Both the position numbers and the translations under genes were made by a program. This document shows positions 1 to 8,286 of a stretch of DNA of 12,635 bases, piece by piece. The notes under the pieces were generated by a model, which saw nothing but the letters and a program-made list of their open reading frames with translations, was not told the DNA's origin and ran no database searches. The stretch is taken from positions 1-12,635 of the forward strand of contig CAILDT010000506.1 of assembly GCA_903833025.1 (NCBI GenBank). Reading direction: 5' to 3'. This DNA is from an uncultured Bacteroidota bacterium. GTDB lineage: Bacteria; Bacteroidota; Bacteroidia; 2-12-FULL-35-15. Position 1 is the first letter of the stretch. Each line of letters starts with the position of its first letter.

Positions 1-189
1 CAATCCGTTCTACATCCAAACCAACCCGTTCTACATCCAAACCAATCCGTTCTACATCCAAACCAACCCGTTCTACATCCAAACCAACCCGTTCTACATC
101 CAAACCAATCCGTTCTACATCCAAACCAATCCGTTCTACATCCAAACCAACCCGTTCTACATCCAAACCAATCCGTTCTACATCCAAAC
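1..189. repeat. Tandem array of nine 21-bp units, truncated by the left edge
   Basis: Nine back-to-back 21-bp units start at 1, 22, 43, 64, 85, 106, 127, 148 and 169. Each reads CAAYCCG followed by TTCTACATCC and AAAC. The only variation is Y at unit position 4, which runs T C T C C T T C T. There are no unique spacers. Twenty-one bp equals seven codons and also about two turns of B-DNA. All three + frames are open across the array; in the frame reading N-P-F-Y-I-Q-T the C/T change is silent (AAT/AAC). On the minus strand two frames are open, one reading L-D-V-E-R-(I/V)-G, and the third is closed by TAG in every unit. Whether the array is coding cannot be settled here, because the left side is missing. 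Confidence 0.95.
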
Positions 190-454
190 CGATTTTTTCC
201 ACCTTTTCAGTATGTGCTTACCTTAATAAAGTGACCAAAATTGGCTGATTTTAAATTGCTGTTTCCAATAAATGAATAACAATCGATTTAAAACCTCAAA
301 AAAAATATACATTGTCTTATACTTTTTTATAAACAAACGTAGGAAGTTTTACGACTAAAGGTTGGGATATTTGAAATATTATTATACTTTAGCACTCTCA
401 ATTTTAAAAATGAAATAGACAAACCCAAACAATTATTTACAAAAACAAAAAACA
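190..454. other. Gene-free region upstream of the giant surface-protein gene
   Basis: This AT-rich stretch has no convincing gene. Its left end closes the three + frames that are open through the 21-bp array (the N-P-F-Y-I-Q-T frame ends at TAA 224-226). On the minus strand, positions 190-210 read E-K-V-E-K-I-G in the frame of the heptads, like a diverged extra unit. No convincing terminator hairpin was seen after the array. The right part holds the presumed promoter and a purine/A-rich leader (about 420-454) before the ATG at 455, with no Shine-Dalgarno, as is usual in Bacteroidota. Confidence 0.6.
362..392 (+). promoter_or_regulatory. Weak candidate promoter for the giant surface-protein gene
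   Basis: TTG at 362-364 is followed after 20 bp by TACTTTAG at 385-392. This is a near match to the Bacteroidota sigma-A pattern TTG-N17-23-TAnnTTTG, with TTAG in place of TTTG. It would place the transcription start near 397-400 and give a 5' UTR of about 55 nt. The match is imperfect and other placements are possible. Confidence 0.35.
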
Positions 455-2383
455 ATGAAAAAATTACACAACTCTACGTTTTCTTTTAAAGGTTTATCAG
501 GAACGAAAAAATTATTAACCGCTATTCTTTTACTATTAAGTTATGGCTCATTTGCGCAATATTGCACTCCTGGTACTTGGGGAGGAAATTCTTGCAGTGC
601 TGCGGGTAACATTTATATTACTACAGCTAAATTATCAGGAACAACATTTTATTCCGGAGGAACCTGTGGTTCTGCTACAGGTTATAATAATTTAACCGGC
701 TCGGTTACGTGTAATGTAACCGCTGGGCAAACATATACGATTTTTCTTCAAAGTTTTGACGCAACTTCTGCTTATGGAACAAGTTTTGGCGCGTGGATGG
801 ATTTTAATGGTAACCAAGTATACACAGATGCTGGAGAGGCAATTATTGCTCCATCTGCCGGTAATTATATAGCAGCTGGTGGTTCACTCTCTATTACTTC
901 TGCATCATTTACTGTGCCATCGGGTGCTTCGGGAACTACTCGGATGCGTGTTGGGGTATATGGAGGGCAGTTTGGTTATGGAGGTGTTGCAATGCCTTGT
1001 TCTGCTAGTGCTTCTTATTATGGAGAATACAAAGATTTTACATTAATTATTACTCCGGGAACACCCTGTTCAGGGACTCCGGCTTCTTTGGTTGTTTCTC
1101 CCACTGCACCATCTATCTGCTCTGCAGCAAGTACCAATATTGCTTTAACTCTTGACGCATCAGGTTATACTTATCAATGGCAACAATCAAATGCAAGTAA
1201 TGGAACTTACGTTAATGTTACTGGAGGTTCAAATGCAACTACTGCAACATATACCACCCCAACCGGAGGTTCTCTTCCATACAGCCCTACCTATTATAGA
1301 TGCAATGTAACCTGCACTGCTTCAGGACAAACAACTGCTTCACAAATTTCAACAGTTTCTTTAAATTCGTTTTTGAATTGTTATTGCAGTGTTTCTTATG
1401 CTGCTGCAAATGGAGGAACAAGGGGAATTGTCCAGGTAATTTTAAATGGTACTCCTAACATTAATAATTCAACAGCGGTTAATAGTGTGTCACCATATTA
1501 TACGCAATATACAGCTGCAAGCCCTGTTTCTAATGCGGGTTTATCTTTAAGTACTTCTTATGCTCTCCAGGTTAAAGTAGGAACTCAGGCTAATGCAATT
1601 AACAATGTAGGTGCATGGATAGATTATGATCAAAATGGAGTGTTTTCTTCAAGCGAATTTATAGGTTCTTTTACAAATGCTGCGGCAAGTTCTACTACTA
1701 CCATTAATTTTACAGTTCCAGGTACAGCTTCTACTGGAACAACCGCAATGCGGATAAGACATCGTTATGGGGCTGCTGTTGCATCCACAGATGCCTGTAC
1801 TGCCTTTTCAGGAGCAGTAGGAGGAGGAGGTTCCGGTGAGACAGAGGATTACAGAGTGAATATTACTGGCGCAGCCTGTTCTGCAACTCCTACAGCAGGG
1901 ACTGTTTCTGCAAGTCCTACAACTGTTTGTCCAAATGCAACCTCTGTTATTTCTTTAAGCGGTTATACAAACGGTGTTTCCGGAATTACATTCCAGTGGC
2001 AGGTTTCTGTTAATGGAGGTAGTTATTCTAATGTTTCTGGTGGCTCAGGTGGAACAACTGCCACTTATACAACAAGTGGCCTTTCTAATGCCACTTTAAC
2101 ATCTGCAACTTATACTTATCAATGCGTTGTAACTTGCACCAACAGCGGTTTAAGTGCAACTTCTACAACTGCAACAGTTACCGTTAATCCTACGCCATCG
2201 GTTTCTGTTAGTCCGTCATCCGCCACTATATGTAATTCTACAGGTAGTCAATCCCTTGCGGCAAGTAATGCAGCAAGTGGCTCTACTACATATACATGGT
2301 CACCCACAACAGGATTAAGCCCTACATCAGGGTCACCAGTGACGGCTTCTCCATCTACCACAACAACTTATACGGTTACATGA
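455..2383 (+). CDS. N-terminal segment of the giant surface protein: signal peptide, two GEVED-type domains, Ig-like modules
   Basis: The 642-residue product begins M-K-K with a Sec signal: a basic start, the hydrophobic stretch LLTAILLLLSYGSFA, and probable cleavage before Q-Y-C near residue 35. Two GEVED-type domains follow. One lies near residues 75-200, with A-W-M-D-F-N-G-N-Q and E-Y-K-D-F-T. The other lies near 308-470, with A-W-I-D-Y-D-Q-N-G and G-E-T-E-D-Y-R-V. Ig-like modules, each with paired Cys and W-Q motifs, lie near 204-305 and 473-580, and another begins near 583. GEVED-type domains are typical of secreted Bacteroidota adhesins and enzymes; no catalytic motif is visible. The segment ends at TGA inside the last Ig-like module. 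It therefore lacks any T9SS signal and, if made alone, would probably stop in the periplasm. The ATG at 455 is preferred because the signal peptide begins there. Confidence 0.85.
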   Translation: MKKLHNSTFSFKGLSGTKKLLTAILLLLSYGSFAQYCTPGTWGGNSCSAAGNIYITTAKLSGTTFYSGGTCGSATGYNNLTGSVTCNVTAGQTYTIFLQSFDATSAYGTSFGAWMDFNGNQVYTDAGEAIIAPSAGNYIAAGGSLSITSASFTVPSGASGTTRMRVGVYGGQFGYGGVAMPCSASASYYGEYKDFTLIITPGTPCSGTPASLVVSPTAPSICSAASTNIALTLDASGYTYQWQQSNASNGTYVNVTGGSNATTATYTTPTGGSLPYSPTYYRCNVTCTASGQTTASQISTVSLNSFLNCYCSVSYAAANGGTRGIVQVILNGTPNINNSTAVNSVSPYYTQYTAASPVSNAGLSLSTSYALQVKVGTQANAINNVGAWIDYDQNGVFSSSEFIGSFTNAAASSTTTINFTVPGTASTGTTAMRIRHRYGAAVASTDACTAFSGAVGGGGSGETEDYRVNITGAACSATPTAGTVSASPTTVCPNATSVISLSGYTNGVSGITFQWQVSVNGGSYSNVSGGSGGTTATYTTSGLSNATLTSATYTYQCVVTCTNSGLSATSTTATVTVNPTPSVSVSPSSATICNSTGSQSLAASNAASGSTTYTWSPTTGLSPTSGSPVTASPSTTTTYTVT

Positions 2384-2539
2384 ACAGCAAACACATGCAC
2401 CGGCACAAATACTGTTATAGTAACAGTTAATCCAACTACGGTTGCATTAACCCCATCTGCTCCTTCAATTGGCATTGGAAGTGGTGTTTCAATTACAGCA
2501 TCTTCAACTTCTACAAATGGAGCAGTTACTTATTCATGG

Positions 2540-3175
2540 TTGCCTAACAACGGAACACTCTCTTCTCAAACCGGAGCCACAGTAACAGCGAACCCTTTGT
2601 CAACCACCACTTATACAGTAACTGCAACTGACCCTTCTGGTTGTTCAAGAACAGGAACTGTTACAGTAACGGTAACTTCAGGTACGCCTGGATTAGTTAG
2701 TTGCGGATATAGTTTTTCAACTGCAAGTGCATATTCTTCTGTTGCCGCTACATCACTTGGTGCAACCGGAAGTGTTAACTATACGCTTGACTTGTCGGGT
2801 TTAGCCACTCCTTTTAATTTTGATTATAATGGTATAACGTATAATGTATTTGGTATTAATGGTAATGGTTGGATGTATTTTGGTGGTACATCAGCACCTG
2901 CCGCCAACACTACTACACCTATTAGTTCAGCACTTGCTGTAGATGGTGTTATTTCTGCATGGAGTGGTATGTCTGGTTCTACAGTTGGTTATTTGGTATC
3001 CGGCTCAACTCCAAACAGAACATTAACTATACAATGGGGGGCGTCGGCATTAGCCGCTACAATACCAAATAGCACGGGATTTTCTTGTCAGATTATTTTA
3101 TATGAACATAATCCGGGGGGGGGGGGAATTCTGATAAAATTCAACTTGCATATGCTGATCAATTTAATGAATTGA
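2540..3175 (+). CDS. Middle segment of the giant surface protein (Ig-like module and half a beta-sandwich domain)
   Basis: This is open in the same frame as the N-terminal segment from 2384 onward. TTG at 2540 is only the first possible start and probably not a real one. Residues decoded from 2384 complete the Ig-like module interrupted by the TGA, and a second module ends in T-T-T-Y-T-V-T-A-T-D. From about 2695 a domain begins, C-G-Y-S-F-S, then F-N-F-D-Y-N-G-I-T-Y and V-F-G-I-N-G-N-G-W-M-Y-F. It resembles the beta-sandwich domain common in Bacteroidota surface proteins, which carries an N-G-F/W motif and an I-Q-W strand. It breaks at the G12 run; the residues decoded after it (I-L-I-K-F-N-L-H-M) do not fit and end at TGA 3173-3175. 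It has no start signal or ribosome site of its own, so it is best read as part of a broken gene. Confidence 0.55.
   Translation: MPNNGTLSSQTGATVTANPLSTTTYTVTATDPSGCSRTGTVTVTVTSGTPGLVSCGYSFSTASAYSSVAATSLGATGSVNYTLDLSGLATPFNFDYNGITYNVFGINGNGWMYFGGTSAPAANTTTPISSALAVDGVISAWSGMSGSTVGYLVSGSTPNRTLTIQWGASALAATIPNSTGFSCQIILYEHNPGGGGILIKFNLHMLINLMN
3115..3126 (+). repeat. G12 homopolymer tract at the frameshift point
   Basis: Twelve consecutive G follow CC in otherwise AT-rich coding DNA. The tract codes for Pro-Gly-Gly-Gly in the upstream frame. The coding register before and after it differs: continuity needs 10 or 13 G, so 12 is out of phase. Runs of this length mutate easily by slipped-strand mispairing and are also error-prone in sequencing. 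Confidence 0.95.
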
Positions 3176-6100
3176 CTAATAATGGAAGTAGTAATCAAAT
3201 AGGATTGCGTGGAGCAAGTAATACCGATTTTAATAACCGAAGTCAGGCATCTGGTAATCTCACTTCTGGTAGTACATCAGCAGGAGGTTCTAACGCAGCA
3301 TTAGTGTCATTAAATGCTGCTACTTACATAAATGGTAATATTACTTGGACATATACACCTACAATCGCAACCCCTACAATTACTCCTGCCGGTCAGCAGA
3401 ATATATGCATAGGCGGTCCCGGCGTAACCCTTACAGGGAATTCTATATTACCAGTTTCTCCCACCACTTGGCAGTGGAAGTTGGGCGGTTCTAATGTTGG
3501 TACAAATAGTTCAACTTTTTTAGCTAATCCGGGAAGTGCAGGTAATTATTTTTATAGTATATCGGTAACCAATGCAACAGGATGTACAAGAACTTCGTCT
3601 GCAGAGGCAGTAGTTGCCGCCTCTTGCGGCACCGCACCTTCCTTCACAACCTGCCCGGGAAATCAAACTGCCAACACTGCTAGCTTATGCAGTGCAGTTA
3701 AAACTTATTCTACCGCAGCAACCGGAAATCCTGTGCCTACAATAACTTATGCTTTCACAGGTGCAACAACAGTAAGCGGAAGTGGAGATGGAAGTGGTTC
3801 CACATTTAATGTTGGAACAACTACTGTAACTGTGACAGCTACTAATGGAATTGGTTCTCCTGCCACCTGCAGTTTCAATGTGGTTGTTACAGATGTAACA
3901 GTGCCAACTATAACTTGTTCGGGAACTTTTAATACGTGTACTACAACGCCAACATTGCCTACACCTACTACGTCAGATAATTGCGGAGTTGCTTCAGTTA
4001 CCAATGATGCTCCTGGCACGTTTGCTTTAGGAAGTACAATTGTAAACTGGACAGTAACCGATGTTCACGGAAATACAAATACCTGTGCTCAAAATGTAAT
4101 AGTGGGTGCTGCACCTGTGATGACAGCTTGTCCGGGTAATTTTAACTTAAATAATATAGTGAATACCTGCGGCAGGTTTGTTACTTATAATACACCTGCA
4201 ACGGGTTCTCCAACTCTATCACACGTATTTACGGGTGTAACCACAGGCAGCGGAACTGGAAACGGAACAGGCACTACCTTCAATATAGGAGTTACCAATG
4301 TGGCAGTTACGGCAACTAACTCGTGCGGTTCTGCAAATTGTAATTTTACTATTACTATTACAGATAACCAATTGCCAACTATTTCTTGTCCTGCTGATAT
4401 TACAGTTTGTTCAGGAACAACAATTAATTTAGGAATACCAACTACTTCTGATAATTGTGGTGTTGCTTCTGTAACCAATAATGCTCCCGGTTCATTCCCG
4501 ATAGGAACTACCAATGTAACTTGGACAGTTACTGACGTAAATAACAATGTAAACATTTGTGTTCAGCACGTAACGGTAAATCCTGTTCCGGTTGGTTCGG
4601 CATCCAATGTTGTTATTTGCAATGGCTCTTCAAGTAATATAGCTTTAAATTCCACAGTTTCAAATACTGCCTTTGTTTGGTCAACTGCTTTATTGAGCGG
4701 ATTGGTAATAGGTAATAACCCTTGCTCTTCTAATTGCGGAACAACTATTTCGGATATATTAACCACGTTGAGCTCTGCACAAGGCGTTGTTCAATATACG
4801 GTAACACCTTCTTATAATGGATGTACAGGAACTGATTTTAATGTTACCGCAACCATCAACTCACCATCTACTGCACCATCTTCATTAAATGGCGGAACGC
4901 TTATTTGTGGCGGTTCGGGAAGTACTACTTTAACACAATCTGGAGGAAGTTTAGGAACTGGTGCTTATTGGCAATGGTATACGGATGCTAATTATACGGT
5001 GCCTGTAGGCGGACAATTATCGTCTGCTAATGCTGCTTTATCTGTTTCGCCTGTTACAACAACTACTTACTATTTAAGAGCGGAAGGTGCTGCAAACCCT
5101 TGTTCAGGAACTGCTAATGGTCCTGCTGGAGGTATAACTGTTAATACTACCACTACCGGAACCTGGATTGGTTCTACAAGCACCAATTGGTTTGATGCAA
5201 GTAACTGGTGTGGAGGTGTGCCAACTGCTGGTACCAATGTAGTTATTCCTGCTGGTGCTACAAATATGCCGTTGATTGGCGCATCAGGCGCGGTATGTAA
5301 TTACATCACTATAAATAGTGGTGCTACTTTATCAATGAATAGCACAGGTGATTTAACGGTTTCGGGTTACTGGACAAACAACGGAACCTTTATCCCGGGT
5401 ATGGGTTCGGTTACATTTGGAGGTAGTGTACTTCAGTATATTAACAGTGCCACTTCTTTCGATAATTTATATTTGAACAATCCCGGACATTTAATCTTAA
5501 ATGCCAACATACTTGTAAGCACTTTACTGGAAATGGATAATGGAAATATTATTACAGGAATTCATACTGTTACTTTAGATACAAATGCTGTGGGAATTGC
5601 CAATGGTGGTTTTGTACACGGTAATGTGAGAGCATACATAGCAGCAGGTAATGGTGTTTCTGTTACGTATCCTATTGGTACATTTACAAATTATACTCCA
5701 CTTGATTTGTTTATGGATAGCGTTTCTACAGGCGGTTATATTACAGCACGTTCTAATTCAGGCGACCATCCGAACATTGCTACTTCTGGTTTTATTACCA
5801 ATGAAACTGTTAATCGCTACTGGACATTGAGTAACAACGGTGTTGTGTTCGATATGTTCTCCATTGGTTTGCAATATCAACCGAGTGATGTGGATGCAAA
5901 TATGACAGAAGCATACGCCGAAGTGAAAGAATATACTGGTGGCAACTGGATTAGTTTGTCTGGTGTAAACTCTTTCGGGTATGAGTTTGTGGATGGTATC
6001 ACTACTTTTGGTGATTATCAGATAGGGCAGGAAAATCCTGTGCCGAGTTTATATACGTTAACCCCTGCACAAGGAGCGCAAGGGCAAACGCTTAATGTGG

Positions 6101-8175
6101 AGTTTGATGGTGCAGGTTATATAGCTGGCGTATCATCAATAAATGTGGGTGCAGGTATTACTGTAAACTCAACTACTGTAAATGCTGATACGGTGATAAC
6201 TGCCAACATAAGCATAGCTGCTAACGCTACACTTGGTATTCGTCCTTTCACAGTTTCTAATTCCGGTCCGGGTGGAGGAACAAGTACTTCTATAGATTTT
6301 ACGGTTGGTACAGCTTTACCTACGGCAGATTTTTTATCCAACACTGTTATTATACCTTGCAATACTACAGGTACAGCGCAATTTGATAACAATTCAACTA
6401 ATGCAACAAGTTATTCGTGGAACTTCGGTTCGGGTGCAAATCCGCCAACGGCGAATGGTTTTGGACCATACACTGTTTCATACACTACCACTGGTTTAAA
6501 AACAGTAACGCTAATTGCTACTAACAGCAGTGGAAGCGACACGTTAACACAAACAAATTATATAAATGTAACTGCGGTTGCTCCAGCTGTGCCGCCAAGT
6601 ATTACAGGTCCTTTGGGAGTGTGTGCGCTCATCGGGACTGATATAGTTTACAATTGCCCGTTGGTAAATGGTGCTGTAAACTACAACTGGACGGTGCCTT
6701 CGGGTGCTACCTTAGTTTCGGGGCAATTATCAAATGTTATTCACGTAGTGTTTAATAATGGCTTCACAACAGGTAATATTACTGTAAATGCAAGTAATGG
6801 CTGTGGTACATCAGCAAATAGAGTTATTGCTATTTCTGCTCCACCACCTGCAACGCCAGGTCCTATTTCAGGTCCTACAGTTGTTTGCGGTGTTACCAGC
6901 ACTATTTATTCGGTACCTGCTGTGCCGGGTGCGAGTTCTTATACGTGGACAGTACCGACGGGAGTAACAGGGATGACTATTAATTCGGGGCAAGGAACTA
7001 ACGCGATACAGGTAACTATTTCGTCGGGAACGGTGATTGGTGAAGTAAAAGTGCAGGCAACTGGTAGTTGTGGTACGAGTGGAATAGATTCTATTGCAAT
7101 AACTAAAAAGCCGCAAATACCGGGGGCTATTGCTGGTCCTACATCTGTTTGCGGACAAACAACCGCAACGTATTCTGTTGCTCCTGTGTTTGGTGCAACG
7201 TCTTACGGGTGGACACTTCCGGCTGGTATGACAGCGGTGGGTAATGCAACAGGAACTTCGATAAACGTTTCTATTGCTGGCACTTTTGTTTCGGGATTAG
7301 TGAAAGTATCAGCAATAAATGCGTGCGGAAATATACCGGGCACTTCTATAACGGTGTATGGCAATGTGCCGCAAACACCTGTTTCGCTAAGCGGACCAAC
7401 GGCTGTTTGCGGGTTAAGTACTGCTACTTATACTACGCCTGCTGTTAGTGGAGCAACCGGTTATTTATGGACTGCAACAGGAGGAGCAACTATTTCGGGG
7501 GCTAATACAGGGTTGAGCGTTACTGTTAATTTTTCGGGAACTGCCGGTACTATTGCTGTTCAGGCAACAAATCCCTGCGGAGCAGGAACTGCACGAACTC
7601 TTAATTTAAGTGTTGCTGCTGCTCAACCTGGTGCTATTACAGGACCTGCGAATGTATGTGGTATGCTCACTGCAACGTATTCGGTGGCGAGTGTTGGTAA
7701 TGGATATACTTATAACTGGGTGGTGCCAAGTGGTATGGGTACTACTACATTTACCGGACAGGGTACTACAAGTATAACTGTTTCTTGTCCGCAAGGCAGC
7801 ACCAGCACTGCAGGTACGCTAAAAGTATCGAGTAGTAATACGTGTAACAGTACAAGTGCAATTCGTTCGATGACGGTTACAAGGTGCTTAAATGCTGTGG
7901 CGATGAGTGGCGATGAAAATAGTTTTTCGGATATTTATCCTAATCCTGCAACAACTGAATTTACTTTATCAATAGATAATGAAAAATGGACGATTGAGAA
8001 TGGGCAGTTAGTATTAGAAATTTATAGTGTGTTGGGCGAGAAGATGCAATCTGCAATTATCATAAATAATCAATCAACAATAAACATTAGTCAATTATCA
8101 AACGGAATTTATTTTGTAAGGTTGATTAATGGCGATGGAAATGTGTTTTATACGCAACGGATGTTGAAGCAATAA
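3172..8175 (+). CDS. C-terminal segment of the giant surface protein: HYR-like, PKD-like and TIG-like modules, T9SS type A sorting domain
   Basis: The frame is open from about 3127 just after the G12 run; TTG at 3172 is merely the first candidate start. Approximate residues, counted from 3172: 1-60, second half of the beta-sandwich begun in the previous segment. 150-470, four HYR-like modules, recognisable by repeated S-D-N-C-G-V-A-S-V-T-N and W-T-V-T-D. 470-655, Ig-like modules. 660-950, a region opening W-I-G-S-T-S-T-N-W-F-D-A-S-N-W and looking beta-helical. 955-1045, TIG-like. 1046-1138, PKD with Y-S-W-N-F-G. 1140-1570, five PKD_6-like repeats of about 80-85 residues, each starting near I-x-G-P-x-x-V-C-G. 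1585-1667, T9SS type A sorting domain (I-Y-P-N-P-A-T-T-E-F, then L-S-N-G-I-Y-F-V-R). In the intact form this signal would export and anchor the protein at the cell surface. The TAA is followed by a strong terminator. Confidence 0.85.
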   Translation: MTNNGSSNQIGLRGASNTDFNNRSQASGNLTSGSTSAGGSNAALVSLNAATYINGNITWTYTPTIATPTITPAGQQNICIGGPGVTLTGNSILPVSPTTWQWKLGGSNVGTNSSTFLANPGSAGNYFYSISVTNATGCTRTSSAEAVVAASCGTAPSFTTCPGNQTANTASLCSAVKTYSTAATGNPVPTITYAFTGATTVSGSGDGSGSTFNVGTTTVTVTATNGIGSPATCSFNVVVTDVTVPTITCSGTFNTCTTTPTLPTPTTSDNCGVASVTNDAPGTFALGSTIVNWTVTDVHGNTNTCAQNVIVGAAPVMTACPGNFNLNNIVNTCGRFVTYNTPATGSPTLSHVFTGVTTGSGTGNGTGTTFNIGVTNVAVTATNSCGSANCNFTITITDNQLPTISCPADITVCSGTTINLGIPTTSDNCGVASVTNNAPGSFPIGTTNVTWTVTDVNNNVNICVQHVTVNPVPVGSASNVVICNGSSSNIALNSTVSNTAFVWSTALLSGLVIGNNPCSSNCGTTISDILTTLSSAQGVVQYTVTPSYNGCTGTDFNVTATINSPSTAPSSLNGGTLICGGSGSTTLTQSGGSLGTGAYWQWYTDANYTVPVGGQLSSANAALSVSPVTTTTYYLRAEGAANPCSGTANGPAGGITVNTTTTGTWIGSTSTNWFDASNWCGGVPTAGTNVVIPAGATNMPLIGASGAVCNYITINSGATLSMNSTGDLTVSGYWTNNGTFIPGMGSVTFGGSVLQYINSATSFDNLYLNNPGHLILNANILVSTLLEMDNGNIITGIHTVTLDTNAVGIANGGFVHGNVRAYIAAGNGVSVTYPIGTFTNYTPLDLFMDSVSTGGYITARSNSGDHPNIATSGFITNETVNRYWTLSNNGVVFDMFSIGLQYQPSDVDANMTEAYAEVKEYTGGNWISLSGVNSFGYEFVDGITTFGDYQIGQENPVPSLYTLTPAQGAQGQTLNVEFDGAGYIAGVSSINVGAGITVNSTTVNADTVITANISIAANATLGIRPFTVSNSGPGGGTSTSIDFTVGTALPTADFLSNTVIIPCNTTGTAQFDNNSTNATSYSWNFGSGANPPTANGFGPYTVSYTTTGLKTVTLIATNSSGSDTLTQTNYINVTAVAPAVPPSITGPLGVCALIGTDIVYNCPLVNGAVNYNWTVPSGATLVSGQLSNVIHVVFNNGFTTGNITVNASNGCGTSANRVIAISAPPPATPGPISGPTVVCGVTSTIYSVPAVPGASSYTWTVPTGVTGMTINSGQGTNAIQVTISSGTVIGEVKVQATGSCGTSGIDSIAITKKPQIPGAIAGPTSVCGQTTATYSVAPVFGATSYGWTLPAGMTAVGNATGTSINVSIAGTFVSGLVKVSAINACGNIPGTSITVYGNVPQTPVSLSGPTAVCGLSTATYTTPAVSGATGYLWTATGGATISGANTGLSVTVNFSGTAGTIAVQATNPCGAGTARTLNLSVAAAQPGAITGPANVCGMLTATYSVASVGNGYTYNWVVPSGMGTTTFTGQGTTSITVSCPQGSTSTAGTLKVSSSNTCNSTSAIRSMTVTRCLNAVAMSGDENSFSDIYPNPATTEFTLSIDNEKWTIENGQLVLEIYSVLGEKMQSAIIINNQSTINISQLSNGIYFVRLINGDGNVFYTQRMLKQ

Positions 8176-8204
8176 TGTTTAATGAATAACGGTTAATGAT
8201 TAAT

Positions 8205-8239
8205 AAAAATCCCGCTCCTTAAAAAGGGCGGGATTTTTT
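8205..8239 (+). terminator. Rho-independent terminator of the giant surface-protein gene
   Basis: The arms AAAAATCCCGC (8205-8215) and GCGGGATTTTT (8228-8238) pair perfectly, with extra CCTT/AAGG pairing in the loop, followed by a T run. It sits 30 nt after the TAA at 8173-8175. The A/T ends of the stem allow it to work in both directions. Confidence 0.92.
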
Positions 8240-8256
8240 GTTTTCAAAAGTATTTC

Positions 8257-8286
8257 TTGCTTTTGATTTGAATTAGTCTATATTTG
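8257..8286 (+). promoter_or_regulatory. Promoter of the 208-residue orphan gene
   Basis: TTG at 8257-8259, 19 bp of spacer, then TATATTTG at 8279-8286 is an exact match to the Bacteroidota pattern TTG-N17-23-TAnnTTTG. It lies just after the upstream terminator. The start of transcription would be near 8290, giving a leader of about 240 nt before the ATG at 8532. Confidence 0.7.

Larger units (their letters stand above)
455..8175 (+). pseudogene. Giant T9SS-secreted multidomain surface protein, broken by an in-frame TGA and a G12 frameshift
   Basis: Three open segments (455-2383, 2384-3175, about 3127-8175) read as one ancestral gene. Segments 1 and 2 share a frame and are separated only by TGA at 2381-2383. 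That TGA lies in a T-Y-T-V-T-x-T motif, and the Ig-like repeat continues smoothly after it. Segments 2 and 3 are joined across a run of 12 G at 3115-3126. With 10 or 13 G the reading would pass from Y-E-H-N-P-G-G-G directly to N-S-D-K-I-Q-L-A-Y and complete a beta-sandwich domain. The restored product is about 2573 residues: N-terminal Sec signal, GEVED-type and Ig-like domains, HYR-like and PKD-like modules, and a T9SS type A sorting domain. As drawn, the signal peptide and sorting signal lie on separate segments, so the mature surface protein cannot be made without readthrough and slippage. Real decay, phase variation and base-calling errors are all possible. Confidence 0.85.

Noticed and set aside
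1..189. CRISPR array
   Set aside because: The units are directly adjacent with no unique spacers and are only 21 bp. The second array at 9191-9466 fails for the same reason.
2381..2383. TGA read as glycine (alternative genetic code of Gracilibacteria-type lineages)
   Set aside because: Only one internal TGA occurs across several thousand codons, TGA serves as the stop of mntA, and the T9SS domains place the DNA in Bacteroidota.
3115..3126. Programmed ribosomal frameshift at the G run
   Set aside because: No stimulatory hairpin was identified just downstream, and the upstream TGA would prevent most ribosomes from reaching it. Slippage in DNA or a sequencing error is simpler.
3747..4766. Several minus-strand open frames opposite the HYR-like region
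   Set aside because: They lie entirely opposite a frame with clear domain repeats and arise from its Thr/Val-rich codon composition.
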